From Glandiceps talaboti (taxonomy: Eukaryota; Hemichordata; Enteropneusta; Spengelidae), in contig NC_135561.1 of assembly GCF_964340395.1 (NCBI RefSeq), positions 15,752,461 through 15,816,460 on the forward strand: 64,000 nucleotides of DNA, given 5' to 3'. The translations under genes were made by a program, and so were the position numbers. Under the pieces are notes generated by a model. That model made no database searches, had not been told where the DNA came from, and saw nothing but the letters and a program-made list of their open reading frames with translations. Positions 1 to 12,539 of the stretch are shown here, in pieces. Each line of letters starts with the position of its first letter. The first letter of the stretch is position 1.

Positions 1-1250
1 AAAGTATAAATACAAAAATATTTTGTCCCCACTACATATACATAAATGCACTAGCTTTGTATTCATAGCACTACATACTACTACACATGGCTTTGTATTC
101 ATAGCACTACCTACTACTACATACTGGCTTTATATTCATAACACTACATACTACTACATACTGGCTTTGTATTCATAGCCCTGCATACTACTACACATGC
201 CTTTATATTCTTAGCACTACATATACTACTACATACTGGCTTTGTATTCATAACACTACATACTACTACATACTGGCTTTGTATTCATAACACTACATAC
301 TACTACATACTGGCTTTGTATTCATAGCACTACATATACTACTACATACTGGCTTTGTATTCATAGCACTACATATACTACTACATACTGGCTTTGTATT
401 CATAGCACTACATATACTACTACATACTGGCTTTGTATTCATAGCCCTGCATATACTACTACACATGCCTTTGTATTCATAGCACTACATATACTACTAC
501 ATACTGGCTTTGTATTCATAGCCCTGCATACTACTACATACTGGCTTTGTATTCATAGCACTACATACTACTACATACTGGCTTTGTATTCATAGCACTA
601 CATACTACTACATTCTGGCTTTGTATTCATAGCACTACATACCACTACATACTGGCTTTGTATTCATAGCACTACATACTACTACATACTGGCTTTGTAT
701 TCATAGCACTACATATACTACTACATACTGGCTTTGTATTTACAGCACTACATACTACTACATACTGGCTTTGTATTCATAGCCCTGCATATACTACTAC
801 ATACTGGCTTTGTATTCATAGCCCTGCATACTACTACACATGCCTTTGTATTCTCAGCACTACATATACTACTACATACTGGCTTTGTATTCATAGCCCT
901 GCATACTACTACATACTGGCTTTGTATTCATAGCACTACATACTACTACATACTGGCTTTGTATTCATAGCACTACATACTACTACATTCTGGCTTTGTA
1001 TTCATAGCACTACATACCACTACATACTGGCGTTGTATTCATAGCACTACATACTACTACATACTGGCTTTGTATTCATAGCACTACATACTACTACATA
1101 CTGGCTTTGTATTCATATCACTACATACTACTACATACTGGCTTTGTATTCATAGCACTACATACTACTACATACTGGCTTTGTATTCATAGCACTACAT
1201 ACTACTACATACTGGCTTTGTATTCATAGCACTACATACTACTACATACT
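1..1250. repeat. Minisatellite, unit about 37 bp, in intron 2 of copy A
   Basis: More than 30 imperfect head-to-tail units built on TACTACTACATACTGGCTTT plus GTATTCATAGCACTACA. Unit variants alternate between ATACTACTAC and ATATACTACTAC spacers, and between CACTAC and CCCTGC. The left edge cuts into the region before exon 3. Copy B intron 2 has just one degenerate unit at about 16377-16440, followed by the same unique sequence (GATTTGAAAT.GATTGTGCTG), so the array expanded only in copy A. Confidence 0.95.
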
Positions 1251-1505
1251 GATTTGAAATGGATTGTGCTGTCTGAAACCATTTCAATTTTGGTCAATTT
1301 AGTAAGATTGGGTGGGATGGAGTCTGAGGCCTAACTAAAGAATTTAGTTATTTTTTTATCCTATATTGTACTATGAGTGATCGTGTCCCTTACAACACAG
1401 AATAACGACTCGGATAACTGTCATCCCTATACGAGAGAAAGTGGAGTACCACTTGAGTGTCGTAAATACTGGTACCGACCAATAAGAACTTACTGTATTT
1501 TTCAG

Positions 1506-2008
1506 TTACCAAAAATAGGAGCCAAGTTTATGTTTCTCTCTGGTTCATTCACTTGTGGATGTTGTGGAATCATATTTGGGTAAGTTATCTCGTATTCCCT
1601 ATATAGCAGGAATTTCCATATCACACATTTCAGACAAACGGAAATTATGCATGTGTACGTGGTAGCATATCATTATGCCACGAATTGCATCATATATGAT
1701 CATGTGAAATACAAACCAATTGCATGCAACACAGAGTGTTACACAGTGAAATTTAAAACTGGTTTTAATATAACCCTAAATTAAGTAAGTGAAAGCATCC
1801 TAAATTAACGCTAAACTTACTTTGGCTACTTGTTTGATTATGAAAGTTAAAATATACTCATTTTGACAATCTGAGTAACAAATGCATGTATGCAAGGCAA
1901 ATTGTCAGCCATGTTCACTCTATGACAGATAGCTGGCGTTGACAGACAAATAAAAAGACAGACAGACAGACAGAGAGGCAGGCAGGCAAGCAAACATACA
2001 CACACACA

Positions 2009-2044
<36 letters not shown>

Positions 2045-5000
2045 GACACGTGTAACAAATAATTCCGGTTAGGTTCTTATAACAATTCTGTATTCTGTAC
2101 TGATTACATCAAATTATCATAAACTAACACATCAAGTGAATTTCCGTGTTTTATGTTAGATTTTTAGATAAATTATCCCCTGGAACTGAGTTTATAGCGT
2201 TTTGTTTTGTGGTGAGATCTATTGAAGCACTCGGATCAGCTGCTGCTACTACTGCAGTGTTCACTATCATTGCACAGACGTTTCCTGATAAAATAGCAAC
2301 GACATTTGTAAGTAGACGTAATGCATGTATATGTATATAATTCAAACTTTTACTGAATAATATTCAATTAGTCAGACTGCTTAACACCGTGGGCTAAGAA
2401 AATATAAGTTTCCTGTAGGAACGACAACATACTTTGTTTACATCTAGAGGCTGACTGAATTGTATATGCGATGATAACACAATTTTTATAGTAATGTCGA
2501 ATTCATCACAGTTTTCTGTACTTATACTGAATGACAACATGATCTTCAATGTTAATTATCTGTTTTAGTGTTGATAATAAGTACCATATTGAAGCAACCT
2601 TACAGGGATGGGGCCATGTGTAAGGGTGGTGCGTGCTGGGAACTTTTAGAGTGACTGTTATAGCAAATGTACTCAAAATAGTTTTCCGTGCCCGACCCCT
2701 TCCTTTCCTCATTTTTTTTCCAGTGAACCCCCCCCCCCCCCGTGTATATGGAACTTTTCAATGATCCCCTTGATTTCTCCAACCAATAATCACGGTTCAG
2801 AACAACCAGAAGTATATCTTTAATAGAGAATGAGAATCATAATTAAAGTCGAAGTTTCATTTTTCTAGAAAACTTATATCGTGGTGATGTATACATTTAT
2901 ACAGGGTATAATGGAGATTTTCACTGGTTTAGGGCTTATGATTGGACCGCCATTGGGAGGAATCTTGTACTCGGTAAGACAACATCTCGTCATTATGCAA
3001 TACTGTTTTAAACTACACATTTTAAATTATCTCTATCAAACATGCATTTTCAGTGAACAATTGCATATATTTACAATGGTTGTTATTTTTTATTTCTGAA
3101 TTTGTATAGTTTCATACATAGCAATACATTATTTCAATTACATTAAAAAACCAGTACCTTATAAACTTAATTAAAAAAGACGTTTAGAGACAAAAAAATC
3201 AAAGGATTTCAAGTAAAAGTGACATATTTTGTGGATGAGCTCTTTCTAGGAGTTCGTTTCTTGCAACCATTGTTGATGAAGCTTTATTGTAAAGGTTACA
3301 TGTCCAATACTTGTGAATTGACCATTTACCAACTAGAATAATCAGATTTGCTAGATTCTCAAAGGGTTTTTACATGTGATTATCCCTCCAACAATTACTT
3401 TAAATTTTAAAGATATTGTGCAATTCAAAAGTCTTCCCAAAACATTTTCAATATATCGCCAGCCATTTTGAGCAATTATGCAGTCCCAATATCTATGTTT
3501 GTAAGTGTCATACTCCCTACATGAATCACACAATGGTGAATCTCTTTTCTTCCATTGGAAAAGTTTCAAAGCATTTGGAAGCCGACAAATCAAAAATTTC
3601 CAGTGGAATGCTTGAAGCTTGGTTTCTGGTGTTATTTTCTTCGCTAACATCCAGAGCTTTCTATCATTAAAACTACAACCACACTTTGTTTCCCAAACTA
3701 AAATGGCTTTCGTTTGTATCAAAGTATCCGCGATAAGCAGTTTATATACAACTTTAGTTTTTATATCATTTATACAAACAGGTACATTTTGAAGAAGAAA
3801 TATATCGATCTCTTCTTTAGGAATCGTTGAAACAAATAGTCCATAGAAAGCATTCCAATGCAATTTTTTATGCTTGATTTTCTGTTTCTCTCTTAGTTTG
3901 AACCAAACACGTAAACATTCAATGTAAAACTCTGGTAATTGACGAGCAATTTGAATTGGCATATCCTCTGGATTTACAAAACTTCTAAGAATGCCCTCTG
4001 CATTGTCGTCCTGCATATACCATGAACAAATATTTTTCCACTTTGCATAGCTATTATCAAACAGCTTTCTATACCAGGTAAATTTTTATGCCCTTGTAAG
4101 TGTACTAAAGCTCGGCAACTTTGGTTGTTATTTTACAACTCGTGTCTATGTAGTTATTAAAGTGATACACGTGTTGCCATTTTTTTAGGAAACAGGAATA
4201 CCATGGCAACAATTTCATCAACGACCTAAAACAACGAAGGTGCTCCCAAGAGTAATGAATTAAGGGGTATACATTTTTTTTTCAGGTTGGAGGGTATACT
4301 TTGCCTTTTGTTGCCCTGGGTACTTCTACATTGGTTATTGTGTTTTGCAACATTCTGGTTTTGCCCAGCCAAACAGGTATAGTACATTCTGTAAACATGA
4401 TTTGAGTTTTTTGACGTCGGTAGATGCCATCAAATACATCTAAAATTCAAATTAAACACTGGAAAGGAAATGTTAACTTCAAGAGAAAATGGTGATAATT
4501 GTTATACAAATCACCCGTTTTATCCAATGCTCACCTTTTTTATTATAACTTTTGTAGTTGTTAATTTCTTATGTTTTTCTTTTTAATATTTCCTAGATGA
4601 TTCAATACTTGAACTTGGTTCTACGATGCAATTACTGTCCATACCGTCAACATGGGTAAGTGGTGCCTGTGTGGTTGCAGCATCCATGGCTATAGGTTTT
4701 GTGGATCCTACATTGGCAAAACATTTACAAAAGGTAATACATGTTGTAATAATCTTTTCAATTTGTTATTCAACCGTTGTTCTCGTCGAAAAGTATATTC
4801 TAATTTCAAATCATGTTCTAATGTATAGTTCATTAAAAATTTCAATCAAATTATATTCTAGAGATCTGTATTTTCATAGCATTTTTGATTATATTAATCA
4901 AGAATCTTTTTATCTACACTTGTAGTTAATTTAGAATTAGTTGTGTTTTCACAAAACAGCTGTTAAACTATATAGACGTTTGTGTTTTTTGCAAATTTTG

Positions 5001-5603
5001 AAGACCTGTACAACGTATAATAAGTAGTTACAGATGTATGTTTTCTGTGTAGTCATTGATTATCAGCGTAATGCTGTCACAACTAAAAAGAGACTTTTGC
5101 ATATGTTTAAAATGAAGAATATATCTCCCTTCATAATCTCCCAAAGAAATAACAAAAATCAGCAAAACGTTTAACCATTCCTTCTTTATTTCAACTTCAA
5201 CATAAACAGGTTAATCCTCACAATAATGTCATGTGTACCCTTGCAAACTAAATTAATAAATTGTGCATTCACTTTGGAATTTCAGACAGAGTTACATCTT
5301 TCTTTCTTTTTTAGTTTAATTTAGATACAACAGAAGTGGGGTTAATGTTCTTCGCTATTGCTATGTCATACAGCATTTCTACTTTTTTGTGTGGTTGGAT
5401 TACAGATAAAAAGGTAAACATTTGCTGGAGTAGCAATCAACTGGTTTAATATCTATTGTTTCTTTTCAATTCAGCTAAAAATTGCTCTAAGTTCAAAACT
5501 AATAAGAATTGGGATTCAAATGTTGAAACAGCAGTGCAGTTGAAACTCAATATCAGTTATCCAGTCAGGATGGAGTTCTCAGTTATTGATCACACAGATA
5601 GAT

Positions 5604-5640
<37 letters not shown>

Positions 5641-8283
5641 GGCAGCTGGCATTTCATAAACGTTCTATGGTAGCAAAACGGGACAAAAGGACCAATAGAG
5701 TGAAATATAATAGAAAGTTAAGTAAACATGATTTATTTGTGATTTTTTGGCAGAACATACCGAAATTATTAATGATAATTGGTAATATCGCAGTTGCAGG
5801 AGCTTTTATATATATAGGTCCATCACCACTACTTATGATTGAAACGAGGTAAATTTAAATAACCTAAATGTCAGTGATTAAACTAAATATCTTATATTTA
5901 TATCACTAATATTTAAGTTCACTTTGAATATTATTTTCATTATGTGAAGAACTAATAAAATAAGGACATTTCTGGTGATGATGGAAATGCCCCATTCATA
6001 CCTATATTCAAGGAATGATATCGTACATGTATTTCAAAATCACTATTTATTCAAGTTAATTGTGTTGATACCATATTCGGCAATCGGGTAAGGCTATAAC
6101 GTGAAAACAATACTCGAGTACAGAAAGTATAGGCTTACTCTTCTTACTGGAGGAATATTAAGTCTTGGAGAATAGAATATCTGCAATAGCCAACATGTGA
6201 CTAATTATATCTAACATTTCGGGACAAAGTCCATAATATTCCTTTTAATTTTAGTCCAAATTTTTACCTGAGTGGTATGGCTAATATATATATATATATA
6301 TATTAGCCATACCACTCAGGTAAATACGCAAAAGACCAATCGCATAATACCTATATCTTTTATTCGCATGAGCTTATTCCATGGCAGGATGCCACAGATG
6401 AAACTTCTTCATCGCAAGTCAGAAACAAGTCTGTTATCCAGAGAATAAGGATACCTAGGTTTTCCATGAATTCCTGTGAATTAGAACCTTTCATGGAGCT
6501 ACACAGTTATATAAATTGTACTTGATTATTTATTAAATTGGCTATTTCTGTTATTTACAAATTTTCAGTGAATTATGGCTTGAAATTGTAACCATGGTAC
6601 TTCTTGGCGTGGCTGTTGGTTGTGCACTCGTACCAACTTTCCATGACTTGATAACTACTGCGAGGTAAAGTTAATAAAAACTTACACCATCTTCTGTCTT
6701 TCTTGTGGATATACAGAATTTGATAAATTAGACTCGTTGCTCAAAAAAGCTCTTTCGCTATTGTTGCCTTGAATATCTTTATAAAAACTAGATCAAAAGC
6801 TATATTTAAAGCTTTTGTAGTCATAATATTGGGCATAGCATTCATGATGTCTACATGATGTCCGCATGGTATCAACATGATGTTTACATGATATCCACGT
6901 GATGTGCATGTGATATCCACATGATATTGATATTATGATCTACTTGTTTTTCAGTTGGCATGGAATGCCTGACAATCTAGGCACTTACGGCGTTGTATCT
7001 GGATTATTTACTGGATTATTATATCTTGGGTAAGTAACACCATTTCCTGACTACTCTTGTAAAGCTCAGTGTATCAATATTAGTGCATCCATGTAATATG
7101 TATCCTCACAATGATCGTGTGTACATCAATACTGATAATATATGGCATTTGTATTTTCATACAATCTCGAGTCATGTATCTGTTACCAATTATGATGTGG
7201 ATAGGAGTTCGTATCTCGAAGTCATCGTTTTCACCTTTCGACTGAGTTGTACATCTTACGTTTCAATTTTAAAAGAAATCCAATTATTAGAACTATTGTT
7301 TTCAAATACTTCAAATAAGAATATTGATATAAATGAAATTAATCGACACAATATACCTCAAAGTATTCTTTTCATTTTTTTAAAAAAATTCAGGAGTTTT
7401 ATTGGTCCAACTGCAGGTGGAGCATTGGTAGGACGCTTTGACTTCAACTGGGCGTCAACAATATTTGCAACGATCTACTTATTTCTTGCATTTGTAATGA
7501 TAGTATTCTGTCTGTGGGAGTACCAGTGTGGAAAAGGGTGTGTTTTCATTATCATAAAATAGATAATTCTCTCTCTCAAAAAAGTTTGTGCCTACTTTAA
7601 TGAACAGATACCACTAATTTCATTCGATCGTATAATCAATTAATGAGATTGAAATGTGGTTATTGAGATACCGTAGTAAATTCTTCAATACATAAAAGTA
7701 AAGGCAATCTAGTTATGCTGGTTAATTTAAAGCAATCTTCGTCAGCTTCATGAATGCGATGCACGATTCATAAATGTAAAGGAAAGTTTAGTTTTAATTC
7801 ATATGTTTAACAAATTAGAGAAACCTATGCAGTTGAGCTAGCAAGGCAATGGACGAGTTTGAAACATGTAATAATCTTCTAATAATAATCTTCTTTCTTT
7901 GAACTTATAATAATGAAATAACACTTGTACTGAAAGAAGAACAGTATTCATTTCTTTTTCTGTGATAAGCACCGTCATTTTAGAGTCAATGACAACATCT
8001 GCTCTTTATTTAATTTTGCGCATGTTGTGTACATCGCGTGACTTACTTTCAGATGTGGAGGTATCAAGGTATACACAAGAAGAGCATAGACAAGTATGTT
8101 TGTTGTGAATTTCAAGAATTATCCATATGTTCTAAAACAACAGAAGACATTCCTAACAATTTGTGGTTTTTTATCGAAATTATTTGTCTTTATCCCGCCA
8201 GGCGGAGGAGTCCAAAAGTAAGAGTTAGTGAAGAGGAGATAAAACTGATGAGTGCGATACAACAGAATGATCATTCAAATTAG
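1506..8283 (+). CDS. SLC18B1: SLC18B1-like MFS transporter, copy A (5' partial)
   Basis: Eleven exons, matching exons 3-13 of copies B and C: 1506-1579, 2160-2307, 2905-2973, 4286-4376, 4597-4733, 5315-5413, 5754-5848, 6569-6664, 6955-7029, 7394-7537, 8202-8283 (stop TAG). All have AG/GT borders and join into one open frame of 369 aa. Exons 1-2 (N-terminus, TM1-TM2) must lie left of the window, because the left edge falls inside intron 2. Recognisable SLC18B1 motifs are LPKIGAKFMFLSG (motif A region after TM2), FLDKLSPGTEF, GLGLMIGPPLGG (TM5 region), VDPTLAKHL and FCLWEYQCGKG before a basic tail. By homology to the SLC18B1 family it would be a 12-TM proton-coupled vesicular carrier, possibly for polyamines; the substrate is inferred only. 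The C-terminus reads SEEEIKLMSAIQQNDHSN and lacks a canonical dileucine. Intron 5 carries a non-LTR retrotransposon fragment. No frameshift is seen. Confidence 0.87.
3090..4121 (-). mobile_element. 5'-truncated L1-like non-LTR retrotransposon in intron 5 of copy A
   Basis: The minus strand from 4016 to 3351 encodes 221 aa of the C-terminal part of a non-LTR retrotransposon ORF2. It contains FLICRLPNALKLFQWKKRDSPLC leading into a CX2CX7HX4C zinc-knuckle (CDSCREYDTYKHRYWDC). The frame stays open upstream to about 4070 (KLFDNSYAKWKN) but is then shifted, so this copy is dead. Flanks carry a perfect 13-bp target-site duplication TGGTTGTTATTTT (3077-3089 and 4122-4134). Copy B has a single version of this target at about 18188 and no insert. 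The clade (L1/Tx1-like) is a guess from the zinc-knuckle and W-rich style. Confidence 0.8.
6263..6324. repeat. Perfect 62-bp palindrome in intron 9 of copy A
   Basis: TTTACCTGAGTGGTATGGCT followed by an AT run, then AGCCATACCACTCAGGTAAA. Copy B has only the left arm at the equivalent site (about 20850-20871) and no right arm, so the palindrome formed in copy A after duplication. Confidence 0.93.
6840..6945. repeat. Short-period repeat in intron 10 of copy A, also in copy B
   Basis: Imperfect 12-13-bp units of the form CATGATGTCCAC / CATGATATCCAC. The same kind of array is at 21640-21760 in copy B, so it predates the duplication, but unit number and order differ. Confidence 0.75.
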
Positions 8284-8615
8284 ATTCTAAAATATTATTC
8301 ATATAAATGTAAGTCAATTTCAGGAATTTAAGTCATTGCACAAACTTTAAGTCAGTCATCATACAACAGCTTTTCTGTTGGTACCATCAGCCGTTAGGAG
8401 ATTGGAATTTTCACATGTAAATATGTACATTATGTTCTAATAGTGTGTTTTACTGGTTTGATTTACATTTGATTGTTCTTTTTATAGTGAGCAATCATCC
8501 TTAATGCTTAATGACTACTATACCGAAGTTGATGTGTATATTGAGGAGAGAGACAGAGAAAGACGTACAGTCAGACATTATAAAACACAGAAAGACACAT
8601 ACCATATATATAGAT

Positions 8616-8726
<111 letters not shown>

Positions 8727-9061
8727 ATTACATACTGTTAATCAAAATTCATCTCTTACCAGTGGATGTACTCCAGTGATAAATCATTTTGTAAGGAAAT
8801 TGAAGACACAATTTGGTTTTATGTTATGGATCATACACATTTATTTGCATATATACTATATACATTCTATATATAAATCAAGAATCTATCATACATCTAA
8901 GATAAGTAAGCAGGCATGTTTTACTGAACCTGTGATAAAGGATATACACTAGAAAATAGTATTATTACAACATGAACCAAGATATTGTCTTTGAATCGAA
9001 AATATGGATTATAAACCCTGGTCATTCTTTTGTCACAGCAAAGCTCGTTTATATTAGATGT

Positions 9062-9150
9062 ACCTTTGTTCCAAACACAACTTTAATAATTTTATGTGAA
9101 ATTCCCGACTGTACATCCAGTCTTTGTCAACAGATTGACCCTGACTGACA
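9062..9150. repeat. Half-arm of the 30804 MITE family, 3' of copy A
   Basis: CCTTTGTTCCAAACACAACT ... GTCTTTGTCAACAGATTGAC matches the left arm of the element at 30804, without the second arm. The equivalent position downstream of copy B carries the same half-arm, so it predates the A/B duplication. Confidence 0.75.
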
Positions 9151-9229
9151 AGACTCCATTTTTTAAATTCTCAACAAACCTGTCACTGAGTCAACTATTA
9201 ATGGCAGTTACTGTTCTTTTTATTTAGTA

Positions 9230-9710
9230 CTTTAGAACAAGTGTGTATGTGATCTTCACGGAAGTAGAGAGGGGTTATTTTTGTGTTCCCCTCGGATCTG
9301 CAGACTGTATGGGCTGGACAAACACGAAAAAAAGACCAACGCGAGAGTATTTAAGTGATGTGCGCGCTGACCAGAAACAACTCCTTTTTTTTGGCTTTTG
9401 TAATTGTTTTATTACACAAACTTTCTCTGTTTTCTGTTTCGATTTCTTTTCATTTATACAGTCAATTGTTCACATCTTTTTTTGATATTTGTACGTTGTT
9501 ACTGTATGTATCATTTCATTATTAGTGGACTAGATTAGTACCTAGTGGACTCTATCCATGGTCTTCACCAGAAACATACTATCATTTATTGTAAACATTT
9601 ATTATGGGCACTGTATTATTAGCTATTGCATATCTTTAATTATTTTATGTTATGTGCTCATTTTCCTGTTGAAATAAAGTTCAATTCAATTTTATTCAAT
9701 TCAATATTAA
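9230..9710 (+). mobile_element. Probable 3' end of a non-LTR-type element downstream of copy A
   Basis: A sequence ending GTTGAAATAAAGTTCAATTC then degenerate TTCAATT repeats (AATAAA at about 9673), a 3'-tail style common in non-LTR elements. At 9312-9381 it contains GCTGGACAAACACGAAAAAA, CGCGAGAGTATTTAAGTGATG and GCGCGCTGACCAGAAACAA, present in reverse orientation at 52217-52293. No coding region is seen. Confidence 0.5.
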
Positions 9711-10133
9711 GGGATAGAAAGGTTCCTAATATATTAACCCACAGATGATTCAATACTGTTAAGGGTGTACAGTATTACAAGTAAGTCATTATAGCTATAA
9801 AAATACTATTTCGAAAAACAAATGTTCTAATTGCACCTAGTGCAGCTCTCAGCTATACAGCAAAATAAATTGAGTTTCATTTACAGATCTAGCCATACTG
9901 TATATCTCACCTTTTACAACTTTTATATTGCAGATAGATACTTAGATACTTAATTCCATGAAAATATTCTTCAGGTCGACAAAATGTATTAATAACAATA
10001 TTCTAATGACACAGCGAAAAAGGTATATTACTAACAAGACATGCTTCATGAAGCAAAATGCAATATAAAGGTATATGGACACATTCATTGGATTTCATTT
10101 GATATGTTTGATGACAAACAACAAAGACACTAT

Positions 10134-10220
10134 ACGCATACATACAATACATACATACAATACATACATACATACATACATACATACATACATACATACA
10201 TACATACATACATACATACA
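10134..10220. repeat. (CATA)n
   Basis: Tetranucleotide run between copies A and B. Confidence 0.95.
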
Positions 10221-10529
10221 GGCCTGGTTTGTGAGTTTGGTGTCCATCATCAACTATACTGTACAGATGACAGGTTTTGTCACTGGAGGAATGACCCAGC
10301 ACAATATGATACGCACGAGAGGTATTTAACAAAGAACTACAAAGTGATGCTCCTACCCTATGCAGAACACTGTCTGACCTCCTACCTGGGCGATCAGACA
10401 CGTCAGGTAATGGATAAAGGTTGACACGGTCGTTCTTGTGAATTGGTAAAATAGCTATTCCTAAACCGAAGGTTTGGAAGACATGATGTTTTCTGCATGT
10501 TATGTCCAGGTATGTGTAGTATAGCAAGC

Positions 10530-11035
10530 CTGTGAAGTTTTAGCGTTGAATTCCTTGCATGAGAGTCGTATATGGGATATTTAGCATATTGTCATATTGC
10601 CAGTACCTCCTCGACCTGACTTGACTAGTTTGAAAAATATACTTCCTATTTACATGGACATCATCATAGTATGAGTTCGTTCGGTGGTACTGCACTGATC
10701 TGCGTCACCAGCGTCAGGGACCGAATAGATTTATAGAAATGTTATCAGGGTGGTGGGTTTACTCCAAGACAATTAATTCTTCTACATGTGCAGATGAGCA
10801 GTTCTTTTTGTTTTTGATTTTTTTTTCAATTCGCCCATCTAGAGTTATATATACTAATCTGCGAAGTTTTAGCATTGAATTCCTTGCATGAGAGTCGTAT
10901 ATGGGATATTTAGCGTGGGTCATTCATTGTCAGTACCTCCTAGACCTGACCTGTTCACACTTGAATAGTTTCAACAATATACTAGTACTTCTTATCCACA
11001 TGAACATCGTAATGGTGTAAGTCGGTCAGTGGTTA
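10530..11035. repeat. Direct duplication, about 170 bp, two copies
   Basis: About 10530-10690 and 10857-11035 share GAAGTTTTAGC.TTGAATTCC, CATGAGAGTCGTATATGGGA, CAGTACCTCCT.GACCTGAC and a GTCGGT/GTTCGGT block, in the same orientation. The second copy directly abuts the start of the 11040 minisatellite. Confidence 0.85.
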
Positions 11036-11039
11036 AGCA

Positions 11040-12225
11040 ATAACCACCGAGTGGTGGCTGTCATTCCACTCGTTTTACATATAGTGCAGAGGGTGTCCTT
11101 CAACTAACTGAATGTAGAAAAGGGTGTCATTCCACTGTTTACATACTGGAAATGCTGTCATTCCAGTTTCAAAGCATTGAAAATGCTGTCATTCCACTTA
11201 ATTTATAGAGTAGCGGCTGTCATTCCACTGGGTTTACAGTGCAGAGGGTGTCATTCAACTAACTGAATGTAGGAAGGGGTGTCATTCCACTGTTTACATA
11301 CTGGAAATGTTGTCATTCCAGTTCCAAAGCATTGAAAATGCTGTCATTCCACTTACTTTATAGAGTGGCGGCTGTCATTCCACTCGTTTTACAGTGTAGA
11401 GGGTGTCCTTCAACTAACTGAATGTAGAAAAGGGTGTCATTCTACTGTGTACATACTGGAAATGCTGTCATTCCAGTTTCAAAGCATTGAAAATGCTGTC
11501 ATTCCACTTAATTTATAGAGTGGCGACTGTCATTCCACTGGATTTACAGTGCAGAGCGTGTCATTCAACTAACTGAATGTAGAAAGGGGTGTCATTCCAC
11601 TGTTTACATACTGGAAATGCTGTCATTCCAGTTCCAAAGCATTGAAAATGCTGTCATTCCACTCGTTTTACAGTGCAGAGGGTGTCATTCAACTAACTGA
11701 ATGTAGAAACGGGTGTCATTTCACTGTTACATCATGGAATTGCTGTCATTCCAGTTTCAAAGCATTGAAAATGCTGTCATTCCACTTAATTTATAGAGTA
11801 GCGGCTGTCATTCCACTGGGCTTACAGTGCAGAGGGTGTCATTCAACTAACTGAATGTAGAAAGGGGTGTCATTCCACTGTTTACATACTGGAAATGCTG
11901 TCATTCCAGTTCCAAAGCATTGAAAATGCTGTCATTCCACTTATTTTATAGAGTGGCGGCTGTCATTCCACTCGTTTTACAGTGCAGAGGGTATCCTTCA
12001 ACTAACTGAATGTAGAAAAGGGTGTCATCCCACTGTTTACATACTGGAAATGCTGTCATTCCAGTTTCAAAGCATTGAAAATGCTGTCATTCCACGTAAT
12101 GTATAGAGTGGCGGATGTCATTGAATTCCACTGGATTTACAGTGCAGAGGGTGTCATTCAACTAATAACTGAATGTAGAAAAGAGTGTCATTCCACTGTT
12201 TACATATTGGATCTGCTGTCATTCG
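11040..12225. repeat. Complex minisatellite, period about 150-165 bp with nested GTCATTCCACT motif
   Basis: About eight higher-order units. Each contains GGCTGTCATTCCACT, a TTTACAGTGCAGAGGGTGTC block, AACTAACTGAATGTAGAAA, TTTACATACTGGAAATGCTG and CAAAGCATTGAAAATGCTG. Inside each unit the submotif TGTCATTCCA recurs every 25-45 bp, so it is a two-level tandem array. It lies between copies A and B. Confidence 0.93.
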
Positions 12226-12539
12226 TTTTCCGTCATTCCGGTTGCCATTCGTTTTAGGGTTACCCCGTGGCGTATTACGTTGTAATTGTTGCAAACAAAA
12301 CAGATCGCGATAAGCAAAAATTGTAATCGCGACAAGCAAAATACATCACGCAGCACATTGCACGTTAATAACCCACAGTATATTTGGTATTCTTTCAACA
12401 TCATTTAAATAGTTTACAATATCTCTCTTTGTAAAGGTGAGCATTCGAATCCGAGGCTAAACTTTCATTGATGATTTTAACACTGTGACAGATGGAAAGG
12501 GCAATTTTAAGAGCTTCCTTCACCTTGATAGGGAGCCTT

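Noticed and set aside
1-1250. CRISPR-like array
   Set aside because: Units of about 37 bp are contiguous with no unique spacers, and the context is a eukaryotic intron; it is a minisatellite.
8053-8200. Extra exon between exons 12 and 13 of copies A and B (starts AG|ATGTGGA...)
   Set aside because: The sequence is alike in A (8053) and B (22713), but in the frame set by exon 12 copy A meets TAG. In the frame that continues into the last exon in A, copy B has a stop. Direct splicing of exon 12 to the RR exon keeps frame in all three genes.
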